Shown: positions 8,848-17,154, counted from the first letter of the stretch. The stretch: DNA of 42,087 bases from Acinetobacter seifertii (GCF_000368065.1 NZ_KB851202.1:1-42087), one strand, 5' to 3'. The notes: a model not told the origin generated them from the letters alone. Made by a program: numbers and translations.

Positions 8848-8944
8848 AGTGTATTCCAAATAAAATCTGTAAAAAAAATGAGAGGTAATGCCAAATTTAC
8901 CTCTCAGAACGAGGAAAGTGATGTGAAAATTGTGAAGCGGTGTT

Positions 8945-9937
8945 TTAGTCGATTGTTACGATGATTTTACCGACTTGTGCATTGGATTCGAGGAATTGCG
9001 TTGCTTCCACAATTTGTTCAAATGGGAATATACGTGCAATCTTCGCTTTAAACTGTCCCGAAGCTAAACCTTGCGTAATAAATTGTTTCGCTCTTTCTAG
9101 TTTTGCATCATCTGCTGTCACTTCAATAAATTCGAAACCACGAATCGTTGTGTGCTTACCCAGAATATGCATCACTGGAATTGGGGTTGCATCGTGACTT
9201 AATGCACCATAGATGAAAACAATCGCATCTTTGCCAGTTGCCTTAATGATGTTCTCAAAATCTGGTCCCGTCACAGGATCAAACACGACACGTGCACCTT
9301 GACCACCCGTGATATTCAGAATTTCTTGCTCAAGATCATCAACACCGACCTGTAAAACATGCTCTACACCCGCATTTTTAAGCTCTAGAACTTTTTCATC
9401 TTTACGAGTTAATGCAATTGGAGTCGCACCGACACTATTCGCAATTTCAATTGCGGCAAGCCCAACACTACTTGATGCAGCACCTAGAACAACGAAGTCA
9501 CCTTTGCCAAGGTTGGCGATATCAATTAATGCACCCCACGCTGTGGTGTAAGGCATCCATGTTGCTGCTGCAGTTTCCCAACTCACACCTTCAGGGTTCT
9601 TCACCACTGCACGGGCTGGCGCGACAACAAGATCACCATAAAGACCATATTCATCAAACATGAAGGCTGGGATAACACTAACTGCATCACCGACTGTAAA
9701 GCCTTCAACATCTGCACCGATTGCATCGATATAACCTGAAGCTTCATAACCCATGGTTGCTGGAAACTGGGGTTCAATCACATAACGACCTGAACGGTAC
9801 ATGCTTTCTGCTCGGTTTAAACCTAGTGCATGAACTCGAATACGGACTTCACCTGATTTAGGTTCAGGGGTTGGAACCTCTTCAATTTTTAAAACTTCAG
9901 GACCACCAGTTTCATGAAAACGTACATGACGTGCCAT
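8945..9937 (-). CDS. Zinc-type alcohol dehydrogenase-like / quinone oxidoreductase
   Basis: A 330-residue medium-chain reductase of the quinone oxidoreductase (Qor-like) type. It has the GroES-like N-terminal domain (ARHVRFHETGGPEVLKIEE, GYEASGYIDAIGADVEGF) and an NADPH-binding Rossmann fold (VVLGAASSSVGLAAIEIA). It lacks the four-cysteine structural zinc site of true alcohol dehydrogenases, so NADPH-dependent reduction of quinones or enones is more likely. AGAGGAA precedes the ATG by 6 bases. It is divergent from the LysR gene at 10131, its likely regulator, and upstream of the LLM gene. Confidence 0.85.
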   Translation of the reverse strand: MARHVRFHETGGPEVLKIEEVPTPEPKSGEVRIRVHALGLNRAESMYRSGRYVIEPQFPATMGYEASGYIDAIGADVEGFTVGDAVSVIPAFMFDEYGLYGDLVVAPARAVVKNPEGVSWETAAATWMPYTTAWGALIDIANLGKGDFVVLGAASSSVGLAAIEIANSVGATPIALTRKDEKVLELKNAGVEHVLQVGVDDLEQEILNITGGQGARVVFDPVTGPDFENIIKATGKDAIVFIYGALSHDATPIPVMHILGKHTTIRGFEFIEVTADDAKLERAKQFITQGLASGQFKAKIARIFPFEQIVEATQFLESNAQVGKIIVTID

Positions 9938-10130
9938 CTCTATTTCCTCTTTAATCTGCTCTTATCGAGTTGAGCATTGGTAACCAGATTGGTGTATAGA
10001 CAGATCAGCTTGTGTACCCGTCTTAATCCGTTCCACGCTCTGTCTGAAGAAAATATTACGTCCATTTAAACTATTTTTTAAGACAACAAACTGGTACATT
10101 ATTGTTATCAAAAAATGAAACAATTAAATT
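9938..10130. promoter_or_regulatory. Divergent promoter region, LysR gene and quinone oxidoreductase
   Basis: A 193-bp gap between the minus-strand oxidoreductase gene and the plus-strand LysR gene. The arrangement implies regulation by this LysR protein. No single box was assigned. Confidence 0.45.
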
Positions 10131-11042
10131 ATGGACTTTATCCGCCAACTCCAGATTTTCGTGACCGTGGTTGAAATGGGGAACTTTTCTCGTGCCGCTG
10201 AGACCCTACACATGGCAAGACCCGGAATAACAAAAGCGATTGGAGAATTAGAAAAACATGTCGGTGTACGCCTCTTACAACGCACAACCCGAAGGACTAA
10301 TCTGACGGGTGAAGGTGAAACCCTATATGCAAAAGCAATGGAGTTATTGCGTGATGTAGAGGATGCACAGAACTTGTTTGGTGGGAGTAAAGAGAAGCCC
10401 AGTGGAAGATTAAGAATTGATATTCCAGCAGCATTAGCAAAATCTTTGGTCATTCCCGAGTTAGCAAAATTTCGCGCTCAGTATCCAGATATTAGTATTG
10501 TGCTTGGAGTGAATGATCAACCCATTGATCTGATTGCTAACTCTGTTGATTGCGTTTTACGCCTTGGCACGCTACCAGTCAGCAGTATGATAGGCCGCAA
10601 GATCGCAGATATTCCTATGGTGATCTGTGCTTCACCTGAGTATCTCAAAAGAAATGGAATACCGTCTTCAATTGAGTCCCTTAATGATCATACGATCATT
10701 AATTACTTCTCAGGACAAAAGCACATACCCCTCGCATGGCATTTTTCCAATGCAAGTGATGAAGAAGAAGTAACATTTTCGAGTGGCATTATGGCAAATG
10801 ATGCCGAAGCCATGGTTGCATGTGCACTCAATCATATTGGCTTAATGCAAGTTCCGGGCATATTGGTCATGGATGAACTCCACAATGGAACCCTTGTTCA
10901 AGTTCTTCAAGATTTAGGACACGTCAACTTCCCACTCTCGATTATGTACCCCAATCGACAATACCTTGCACCGCAAGTACGCACTTTTATTGACTGGGTT
11001 ATTGAAACGATTCAATCAAAAACAGGATCTTGGATTCAGTGA
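10131..11042 (+). CDS. LysR-family transcriptional regulator
   Basis: A 303-residue LysR protein. The N-terminal HTH is FVTVVEMGNFSRAAETLHMARPGITKAIGELEKHVG, with the wing LLQRTTRRTNLTGEG. The remaining two-lobe effector domain includes RLRIDIPAALAKSLVIPELAKF and a C-terminal MYPNRQYLAPQVRTFIDW segment typical of the subgroup. It is divergent from the quinone oxidoreductase-LLM pair. Its 3' end overlaps the 3' end of the HxlR gene by 7 bases in convergent orientation. Confidence 0.88.
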   Translation: MDFIRQLQIFVTVVEMGNFSRAAETLHMARPGITKAIGELEKHVGVRLLQRTTRRTNLTGEGETLYAKAMELLRDVEDAQNLFGGSKEKPSGRLRIDIPAALAKSLVIPELAKFRAQYPDISIVLGVNDQPIDLIANSVDCVLRLGTLPVSSMIGRKIADIPMVICASPEYLKRNGIPSSIESLNDHTIINYFSGQKHIPLAWHFSNASDEEEVTFSSGIMANDAEAMVACALNHIGLMQVPGILVMDELHNGTLVQVLQDLGHVNFPLSIMYPNRQYLAPQVRTFIDWVIETIQSKTGSWIQ

Positions 11043-11437
11043 CTTTGTTTAGTGAATACCGCTTTCAAAGTATCTAGATCCTCATCCGCTGCAGTTTTCA
11101 TGCCTCTTTTTTCGAGCCATTTTTTGCCCCACAAACTGAGATCCATAATCAAATCCTGTAACTCTCGTCCTTCATCGCTGAGTGAATATTCAACTTTAGG
11201 TGGAATAACAGGATATACATGGCGTATGACCAATCCATCTTCTTCAAGATCACGTAACTGTTTGGTTAGTAAGCGCTGATTAATACTCACCAGATGACGT
11301 TGCAATTCACTAAAGCGCAAAGTCCCATCTTTAAACAAATGAAATAAAATTACACCCTTCCACTTTCCACCTAAAATATGTAATGCCGCTTCCATTGAAC
11401 AGCCCGGAGCAGAATCATAATTACGGAGTTTTTTCAT
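11036..11437 (-). CDS. HxlR-family winged-helix regulator
   Basis: A 133-residue MarR-like HxlR regulator (DUF24). Typical features are an N-terminal Cys (SAPGCSMEAALHILGGKWK), the recognition region LRFSELQRHLVSINQRLLTKQLRDLEEDGLV, and the wing HVYPVIPPKVEYSLSDEGREL. Family members such as HypR and QorR use the conserved Cys near residue 13 to sense quinones, aldehydes or disulfide stress. Cys13 is present here. The gene is not divergent from a target; it converges on the LysR gene, so its target is unclear. An oxidant- or quinone-sensing role fits the region's theme but is inference. Confidence 0.85.
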   Translation of the reverse strand: MKKLRNYDSAPGCSMEAALHILGGKWKGVILFHLFKDGTLRFSELQRHLVSINQRLLTKQLRDLEEDGLVIRHVYPVIPPKVEYSLSDEGRELQDLIMDLSLWGKKWLEKRGMKTAADEDLDTLKAVFTKQSH

Positions 11438-11489
11438 AACGTTTACAGTTACCTTTTGGTAAGTATGAGAATTTTTTTAGCGTATAAAC

Positions 11490-11577
11490 GGCTTTGTTGC
11501 ACAAAGATTTAAAAGTTAAGACTTCTCATATCTACTCAAATTTAAGTGACAATTCGGGTATGTGGTCTGCCTAAGTC
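11490..11577 (-). mobile_element. Remnant of an IS903-like IS5-family element (3' end only)
   Basis: Bases 11490-11577 match the reverse complement of the last 88 bases of copies A and B, beginning GGCTTTGTTGCACAAAGATT and ending in the codons for the transposase C-terminus. Beyond 11577 the similarity stops abruptly. This is a solo end left by an old deletion or recombination event. Confidence 0.85.
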
Positions 11578-11652
11578 GTACAAGGGCAACGTAAGATCAG
11601 CAGTGAAGTCATTTTAAATTCCTTGTACTGCAATTTGCATTACATGGAACAA

Positions 11653-11680
11653 ACCCACAATAGTTACCGCTATTGTGGGT
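11653..11680. repeat. Perfect 11-bp inverted repeat hairpin
   Basis: Arms ACCCACAATAG (11653-11663) and CTATTGTGGGT (11670-11680) with a TTACCG loop. Only a short TTTGTT follows on the minus strand and no T run on the plus, so it is at best a weak terminator. The 397-bp gap 11438-11834 otherwise holds only the IS remnant. Confidence 0.6.
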
Positions 11681-11834
11681 CATTAGCCCTCTTCTTGATT
11701 AAGTTATAAGAAAAAAACCTCTATCATTCGATTGATTCTTTTATATAAATAATAAAGTAAATCTCTGTTTTCGATGAAATTTTATAAAGTTCAGTATTAG
11801 ACCTGTAGAGAAAACTTATCAAAAGAAGTATTGG

Positions 11835-12056
11835 TTAATCTTTTTCTTCAACTTCTTCCTTAAACTCAAACAAATCATTCATCGTACAGTTAAAGTATTT
11901 ACATAACTTATCAGCGACTGGCAATTCGATACGTATAGCACGGTCATAATACATACTTGTCAGCGTATTACGATTGATTCCTGTCGCATGCACCACTTCA
12001 CTTAATTTTAAAATTTTTCTATCGCCCATGAGGCTAGATAACTTACAAGTAATCAT
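11835..12056 (-). CDS. Small XRE/Cro-CI-type helix-turn-helix regulator
   Basis: A 73-residue protein that is almost entirely one HTH_3/HTH_26 domain: KLSEVVHATGINRNTLTSMYYDRAIRIELPVADKLCKYFNCTMNDLFEFKEE. The recognition helix lies around residues 24-40. The last residues are acidic. Single-domain XRE proteins of this form are common repressors in phage-, plasmid- and TA-type modules. It is divergent from the 12242 gene, and a palindromic candidate operator lies 20 bases upstream of its start. A second, near-identical operator overlaps the start of the opposite transcript, consistent with control of both genes. Confidence 0.85.
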   Translation of the reverse strand: MITCKLSSLMGDRKILKLSEVVHATGINRNTLTSMYYDRAIRIELPVADKLCKYFNCTMNDLFEFKEEVEEKD

Positions 12057-12076
12057 ATTTAAATTAATTTACAAAA

Positions 12077-12097
12077 AATAACTTGCTGTGGGTTATT
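12077..12097. promoter_or_regulatory. Candidate XRE operator O1
   Basis: Arms AATAAC (12077-12082) and GTTATT (12092-12097) around TTGCTGTGG. Reversed, it matches 18 of 21 positions of the second site at 12130-12150. It lies just upstream of the XRE start codon, so it could mediate autoregulation. Confidence 0.6.
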
Positions 12098-12102
12098 TGA
12101 AG

Positions 12103-12131
12103 TTGTTGCCTGAGTAATACTTTGCTAAAAT
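12103..12131 (+). promoter_or_regulatory. Candidate promoter for the 12242 gene
   Basis: TTGTTG (12103-12108) and TAAAAT (12126-12131) with a 17-base spacer. Operator O2 starts at the next base and would cover the transcription start. Confidence 0.45.
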
Positions 12132-12148
12132 TAACCTACAGCAGGTTA
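12132..12148. promoter_or_regulatory. Candidate XRE operator O2
   Basis: Perfect arms TAACCT (12132-12137) and AGGTTA (12143-12148) around ACAGC. It is the same motif as O1 in the opposite direction, 53 bases centre to centre (about five helical turns). Confidence 0.6.
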
Positions 12149-12241
12149 TTACAACTTGTAGAAAGTATATTTTATCCATTTCAATTAAATTATAACTTTT
12201 TAAATATAAGGATTGAACCTGCATTAGATTTTTTTGTGGAG

Positions 12242-12502
12242 ATGACCGCCGTGTTACCAAATGAGTTATTAATCAGCCAGCAAGCTCGTGACTTAGGAAA
12301 TCAATTAATTAAAGAAATGAACATCAATAGAAGTTATGGATTGGCTAATTTTCTTGGAGTAAATACTTGCTATGATAATCATCAGGCTGTACTTATTTGG
12401 ACATTTCAACTGCTAGAAAGAGAACCTGCCTTAAATGAATTAGCAGAAATTAAAAAATATTTTCTTTTAATCTTTCCAGATAGTGTTTATCAATTAGCCT
12501 AA
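12242..12502 (+). CDS. Hypothetical protein divergent from the XRE regulator
   Basis: An 86-residue soluble protein starting MTAVLPNELLISQQARDLG. It is helix-rich with no signal or membrane segment. The frame stays open back to a TTG at 12122, but that would lie upstream of the promoter and operator, so the first ATG (12242) is preferred. GGAG sits directly against it, which is poor spacing; a GTG two codons earlier is also possible. The family is not recognised. Its pairing with a small repressor and shared operators suggests a two-gene regulatory or addiction-like module, which is inference. Confidence 0.5.
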   Translation: MTAVLPNELLISQQARDLGNQLIKEMNINRSYGLANFLGVNTCYDNHQAVLIWTFQLLEREPALNELAEIKKYFLLIFPDSVYQLA

Positions 12503-12666
12503 GTTATTTTTAAAAATTATTTTTTATATAAAAACACTAAATCAAAGAAAACTTTCTTTTAAAATACCTAGTAATTCAAATTCATACGATTTACAGAATA
12601 TGTGAAGCATAAATTCTTGTTCCTGCTTTATCACTCACTCCTACTAGACCTTAGTAAAGACTAAAA

Positions 12667-12986
12667 TTACATAGCTCTTTTTACTGATACTAAACGATTC
12701 ATGCCCACACTACGTTCTGCTGCTTCGAGGGCTAGTTTTTGTTGAACCACTGAGAACAAGGACAATAAATTGCCTACTATATTTTTCCGGAGAGTGGTGT
12801 AGGAACTTTTTCATTATTGCTAATCATATCAGCGACAACATCAGCAACGAGCTCCTCTATTCCTGAGAATGCTTTAGACTGATCCGCATCATGCTAAGAC
12901 AATGATGGAAACTCAGCACACAACCCAACATACCCATTATCTTCAGCTGACCATTTAACACGGTAAGTATATTGTTTACTATCCAT
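12667..12986 (-). pseudogene. Decayed HicB-family antitoxin gene
   Basis: The ATG at 12986 opens a typical HicB N-terminal domain (YTYRVKWSAEDNGYVGLCAEFPSLS). At codon 31 (12894-12896) a TAG replaces the expected Trp codon. The frame resumes HDADQSKAFSGIEELVADVVADMI, then a frameshift near 12775-12785 moves it into the C-terminal ribbon-helix-helix domain (KLALEAAERSVGMNRLVSVK), ending at 12667. No HicA toxin gene is seen beside it; the integrase occupies the expected position. This is an orphan antitoxin relic. Confidence 0.8.
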
Positions 12987-13039
12987 TTGACACCTCACAA
13001 TTTTTTAAGTTTATGTTTTTCTGTATAAAAGTACGATTT

Positions 13040-14239
13040 TCACTTACTAGTACTTAAATAATCACCCCACCACTGCATCATTTCAGTCCGTTGAGCTAAA
13101 TAGTCAGCGTGATTATAGCTGGCACGGGTACGGTTCTTATCAATATGTGAAAGTTGTGCCTCAATCCAATTATCTTGGAACAAACCTGAGTCATTCAAAA
13201 TGGTACTAAAAGTAGAACGTAATCCATGAGAAGATAGTTGATGTTTGCCATACCCCATCTTACGTATGGCCATATTTAGAGTATTAAAATGAATCGGTTG
13301 ATTGTGTTTGCGAGGGCTAGCAAAAAGGTATTTTTCACCGTATGACCACTGCATGACGTCTTTCAAAATCTCTAAAGCCTGATTTGAAAGTGGAACTAAA
13401 AAATCTGGAATCTCATGGCCTAATATAACTTTTCGTCGAAACTGTTTAATATGCAAGGCAGGTATTTTCCAGATTTTTTCATTTAAATCAAAATGATGAG
13501 GCTCAGCCAATAACAATTCGGCCCCTCTCACGCCAGTATGTAATTTGAACATCAGTGCTTTTTTAATAATGGGATGGGCATCCAATTTTTGTAATTTATT
13601 CTTAAAATCAAATATTTCCTCCGCTTTCAAATACGGATAATTTTTTTTGATTTTGCTGTTAATGGTGATTTTATTTAAACCATGAGCGATGTTGAACTCA
13701 CAATAACCCATCGCTACAGCGTAGTCATAAATTTGGTTCAAATAACTACAAGCTTTTTTGACAGGTTCTTTTACTTGGCGTCCCTCTATTTTTTTGATTA
13801 CTGAAACCAGGTCATAGCGCTTGATGTTTTGAAAAGGTAAATCCTGAAGGTCTGGATAAATATCTTGCTGTAAGCATCTTTCTGCTAACTGTAGTACACC
13901 ACAGCGGGGTAGATCGTTGAAGGCATTCTTCAGTTTGAACTGTAACCACTCCTCCCCGACCTTACCAAAGGTGATAAGATTAGAGGCAGTATCATGTTCA
14001 AAACAGAAATTATTGTCTTTAAAGTCATCTCTGACTTGTCGTGCCTTTTTCAGCGATAAATCAGGATAAAGACCTAACTGAATGCGTCGACGTTTTTTAG
14101 TTTGTGGATCTGTATAGCGATAGCACCAAGATTTTCTTCCACTCGGCTCAATCTTCAGGCTAAGCCCATCTTCATCGGATAAAAAACAGGTTTTTTCCTT
14201 GCAATGAGCTTGGCGAACTTTAATATCAGTAAGACTCAT
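13040..14239 (-). CDS. Tyrosine-type site-specific integrase (P4-like)
   Basis: A 399-residue integrase with three parts: an N-terminal Arm-binding DUF4102 domain (residues 1-90; LSDEDGLSLKIEPSGRKSW), a core-binding SAM-like domain (about 95-190) and a C-terminal catalytic domain. The active-site set is complete: Arg238 (LHTGVRGAELL), His338 and Arg341 (SSHGLRSTF), His365 (QLSHIDKNR) and Tyr375 (RASYNHADY). Such integrases insert islands, often at tRNA genes, but no tRNA or att core was found in the window. A 31-bp palindrome lies 63 bases upstream of the ATG. It marks this stretch as part of an integrated or once-integrated element. Confidence 0.92.
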   Translation of the reverse strand: MSLTDIKVRQAHCKEKTCFLSDEDGLSLKIEPSGRKSWCYRYTDPQTKKRRRIQLGLYPDLSLKKARQVRDDFKDNNFCFEHDTASNLITFGKVGEEWLQFKLKNAFNDLPRCGVLQLAERCLQQDIYPDLQDLPFQNIKRYDLVSVIKKIEGRQVKEPVKKACSYLNQIYDYAVAMGYCEFNIAHGLNKITINSKIKKNYPYLKAEEIFDFKNKLQKLDAHPIIKKALMFKLHTGVRGAELLLAEPHHFDLNEKIWKIPALHIKQFRRKVILGHEIPDFLVPLSNQALEILKDVMQWSYGEKYLFASPRKHNQPIHFNTLNMAIRKMGYGKHQLSSHGLRSTFSTILNDSGLFQDNWIEAQLSHIDKNRTRASYNHADYLAQRTEMMQWWGDYLSTSK

Positions 14240-14301
14240 GGAATTTAAATGAAACCTAATAAGGGGTTGATTGGATCAATTATATCAAAATAGAACGCTT
14301 T

Positions 14302-14332
14302 ATATATGATGCGTATGATACGCATCATATAT
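14302..14332. repeat. 31-bp perfect palindrome upstream of the integrase
   Basis: Two 15-base arms surround a single G at 14317; the inner part reads GATGCGTATGATACGCATC. It lies between the divergent integrase (start 14239) and lysozyme inhibitor (start 14539) genes. It could be an operator for an excisionase or regulator, or part of a recombination site. The rest of the 14240-14538 gap shows only the PliG Shine-Dalgarno sequence. Confidence 0.85.
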
Positions 14333-14538
14333 TTTTATAAGTATTTGTTAAATAAACTTTATATCTAGATTGGCTATTCCTTAGTGACCAATTAATTAAC
14401 CATTGATTTCGCAAGTCTTAAATTAGCATTTGAAGTGCAACTCTATGTTATGACTATTCACAGTTCTGTTCCATGATTCATGGTTACTTATTACTTATGT
14501 TACTATGTCAGGGGCGATACAAGAATTAAGGTAACCTT

Positions 14539-14970
14539 ATGAAAATAGCGAATACGAAATTACTAGCTGGTGCTTTTATGGCCCTAACTTTAACTATGCT
14601 TAGCCCAGCCGTACTTGCAAATGATAACAATGATATACGAAAGACTGTTGTAGTTAAGTTTGCAAAAAAAGCTTACTCTGCAAATTATTACGGAAGGATA
14701 GAGGGATACAAGTATGATTCCTACAAATTTTATGCTAAAAAAGGGCAAAAGTTAAAAGTGAAGTTGACTGGAGGAAATGTTGAAGCTTACTTATGGGGTA
14801 ATCAATTAAAAGACTCCATCAATATTGGAGAATATTCTCCAGAGCTTGATGATAATGGTATTTATATTTTACCTGCTTCAGGTGAGTATGAAATTAGAGT
14901 ATTACAACCTAGATCACAGGCAAGAAATGATAAAAAACCTCAATACTGGATGAGTATTAACATTAAATAA
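14539..14970 (+). CDS. pliG: Periplasmic PliG-like inhibitor of g-type lysozyme
   Basis: A 143-residue protein with a clear signal peptide (residues 1-27, ending AVLA before NDNND). The mature part closely follows the pattern of Escherichia coli PliG (YcgK) as remembered: GYKYDSYKFYAKKGQKLKV, then EYSPELDDNGIYILPASGEYE and IRVLQPRSQARND. That family folds as a beta-sandwich and inhibits goose-type lysozyme in the periplasm, protecting the cell wall from host or invertebrate lysozyme. AAGG lies 7 bases before the ATG. It is transcribed alone, divergent from the integrase, in a mobile setting. The identity rests on motif memory, not alignment. Confidence 0.8.
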   Translation: MKIANTKLLAGAFMALTLTMLSPAVLANDNNDIRKTVVVKFAKKAYSANYYGRIEGYKYDSYKFYAKKGQKLKVKLTGGNVEAYLWGNQLKDSINIGEYSPELDDNGIYILPASGEYEIRVLQPRSQARNDKKPQYWMSINIK

Positions 14971-15380
14971 AGACTTGCTAGATTCTTTTAAGCTTTTATA
15001 CGAGGGTTCAAAAACTATTGCCAGTTAAGCGGGGCGTGATTTTTACGCATATGTGTTTATGTTATTAAAATGATATAGATTACTTGTTTAATACCCCAAG
15101 GAATAATTTAATGTTGCTGTGCGTTAGTCACTTTTCTTTCAAAAGTTGATTATATCTTTCAACGTAACCGTCGTGATATTCAAGCTCTTTTGATAGGAAT
15201 TTGCAGTGAAAGAATAGGCGAAACTTGTCTTAAATAATGGTAATTCCTTATCTTTAAAATAGAGTACGCCCGATGAAATTCATTAGGCGTTTACTTTAAA
15301 TAAGTGTCAGGTTATTTTATAATCATATGTACTTGTCAATCATGATTCTTTTTCTCAATTGCGTTAAAAAAACAATTTTG
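14971..15380. other. 410-bp intergenic region with a possible coding remnant
   Basis: There is no complete gene. On the minus strand, 15128-15229 is an open stretch of 33 codons that reads like a protein C-terminus (LSKELEYHDGYVERYNQLLK) before a TGA, but it has no start codon. It may be a relic of a lost gene. The rest is AT-rich with no clear signals. Confidence 0.4.
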
Positions 15381-16019
15381 CTATTTTTGACTTTTCACAC
15401 CATTTTGTTCAATTTGTACTGCGACTTGCCAGCTAGGTAGTTGGCTTAAACCTGCTACATAACGTTGGATATGGGGATAATTTTCACCTTGTCCCATATG
15501 ATAAACTAAAGCATGTAGTCCAAAGCCCATCATAAAGTCAGCACCGGTTAAACGGTCTGCCACTAGAAATTCTTTATCTTTTAAATATTCATTTAAATGG
15601 CCAAATACCTTATCGAACTCAACTTGAGTATAATTTTCTAGAAATACCAACTTCGTGCCTTGCTTGGTTTCTATCGCATTAAACGTTTTTAACAAAAATG
15701 GCAGCATGGCAGAGCTTTCTGAGAAATGAATCCACTGTAGATAATCGACATAAGTAGATTCATCCATATCTGGTGCTAAATGCGGCGCAAGTTTCTGAAT
15801 TAATAACTCAACGATTGCGCCTGACTCTGCAATAACTTTGCCATCCCATTCCAATACTGGAGATTTCCCTAAAGGATGGATGGTTTTTAAAGATTCAGGG
15901 GCCAAATGCGTGCTTGAGTCACGATAATAGCGTTTCAGCTCATAGGGCTGCTTGATTTCTTCAAGTAACCACAAAATGCGAAAAGAACGTGATTGATCTA
16001 AATGATGTAGTTTAATCAT
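15381..16019 (-). CDS. Glutathione S-transferase family protein
   Basis: A 212-residue cytosolic GST. The N-terminal thioredoxin-like domain (residues 1-80) starts MIKLHHLDQSRSFRILWLLEEI, with the usual Ser in the SRSFR position. It contains the cis-Pro GKSPVLEWDG and the glutathione-binding Glu-Ser in VIAESGAIVE. The helical C-terminal domain carries VADRLTGADFMMGF, the GST N-capping motif region. It lies 16 bases after the CurA-like gene on the same strand with AGGAA before the ATG, so they form an operon. It probably conjugates or exchanges glutathione with electrophiles. Confidence 0.9.
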   Translation of the reverse strand: MIKLHHLDQSRSFRILWLLEEIKQPYELKRYYRDSSTHLAPESLKTIHPLGKSPVLEWDGKVIAESGAIVELLIQKLAPHLAPDMDESTYVDYLQWIHFSESSAMLPFLLKTFNAIETKQGTKLVFLENYTQVEFDKVFGHLNEYLKDKEFLVADRLTGADFMMGFGLHALVYHMGQGENYPHIQRYVAGLSQLPSWQVAVQIEQNGVKSQK

Positions 16020-16035
16020 GATAATTCCTATTTTT

Positions 16036-17055
16036 TTAAATTTTTACAACCACTTTGCCAAAGTTTTCGCCTTTCAACATACCATTGAAAGCATTGATCG
16101 TGTTATCTAAACCTTGCACCATATGCTCTTTATATTTGATTTTTCCGTCTTTCAACCATTCAAACATTTGCTGATAGAATTCCGGATACTGACTGCCATA
16201 ATCATCAAAAATAATAAAGCCTTGCATGCGAATACGCTTTTTTAAAAGGGTGGAAATAAAGCCCGGTAAACGGTCTAGCCCTTGTACTTGCTCGGTAGCG
16301 TTATACTGGGAAACCACACCACACACCGGTACACGTGCCGCAGAGTTAAGCAATGGCCATACCGCATCAAACACTTTACCCCCTACATTCTCATAATAAA
16401 TATCAATACCGTTCGGAACTGCTTGTTGTAATTGTTCTGCAAAATTTTCATCATGATGATTGATACAAGCGTCGAAGCCGAGTTCTTCTACTGCATAACG
16501 GCATTTTTCAGGCCCACCTGCGACGCCAACCACGCGACAACCTTTAAGTTTGCCAATCTGTCCAACCGTAGCACCAACAGGTCCCGTTGCAGCTGCAACG
16601 ACTAAAGTTTCACCGGCTTTAGGCTGACCAATGTCCAACAACCCCATATAAGCAGTAAATCCTGGCATTCCCAAAATACCCAATGCCCAAGATGGATGTT
16701 CAGGTTGCATACCTAAGCTTTGACATGCAGTCCCATTAGAAATTGCGTAGCCCTGCCAGCCATTTCCTGAAAAAACCCACTCGCCTTCTTTGAATTTTGG
16801 GTTTTTAGAGGCCACTACTTGACTGACTGTTCCACCGACCATCACTTCGCCAATTTCAACCGGTGCTGCATATGAAGGAGCATCGCTCATGCGACCACGC
16901 ATATAAGGATCGAGTGACAAGTAAATGGTTTTTAACAATATCTCGCCTTGTTTAAGTTCATTGAGCTCAACTTGTTCAATACGAAAATCGCTGTGTTTTG
17001 GCTCACCCACTGGCCGTTTAGCTAAAACGATGCGTTGATTAATAACTGTTTTCAC
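16036..17055 (-). CDS. NADP-dependent alkenal/alkenone reductase (CurA/PTGR-like)
   Basis: A 339-residue medium-chain reductase of the leukotriene B4 dehydrogenase/CurA type without zinc ligands. It contains DPYMRGRMSD near residue 50, the family signature. It also contains the Rossmann region VVAAATGPVGATVGQIGKLKGC and the late segment RIRMQGFIIFDDYG. Such enzymes saturate the C=C bond of unsaturated aldehydes and ketones with NADPH. A GTG start at 17055 is preferred because GGAG lies 6 bases before it; an ATG four codons earlier has no ribosome site. It is first in an operon with the GST and divergent from the TetR gene. A NemR-like box lies between them. Confidence 0.88.
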   Translation of the reverse strand: MKTVINQRIVLAKRPVGEPKHSDFRIEQVELNELKQGEILLKTIYLSLDPYMRGRMSDAPSYAAPVEIGEVMVGGTVSQVVASKNPKFKEGEWVFSGNGWQGYAISNGTACQSLGMQPEHPSWALGILGMPGFTAYMGLLDIGQPKAGETLVVAAATGPVGATVGQIGKLKGCRVVGVAGGPEKCRYAVEELGFDACINHHDENFAEQLQQAVPNGIDIYYENVGGKVFDAVWPLLNSAARVPVCGVVSQYNATEQVQGLDRLPGFISTLLKKRIRMQGFIIFDDYGSQYPEFYQQMFEWLKDGKIKYKEHMVQGLDNTINAFNGMLKGENFGKVVVKI

Positions 17056-17154
17056 ACATAACTCCATGTTTTATTTAGAATTACTTCCCTTCACAATCAA
17101 AAATTATGATTAAAATTTCTTTACATCCATTGTAGAGGAGTTATAATAAAAAAC

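Noticed and set aside
12122..12241. Upstream extension of the 12242 gene from a TTG
   Set aside because: It would start before the predicted promoter -10 and operator O2, so it could not be in the transcript from that promoter.
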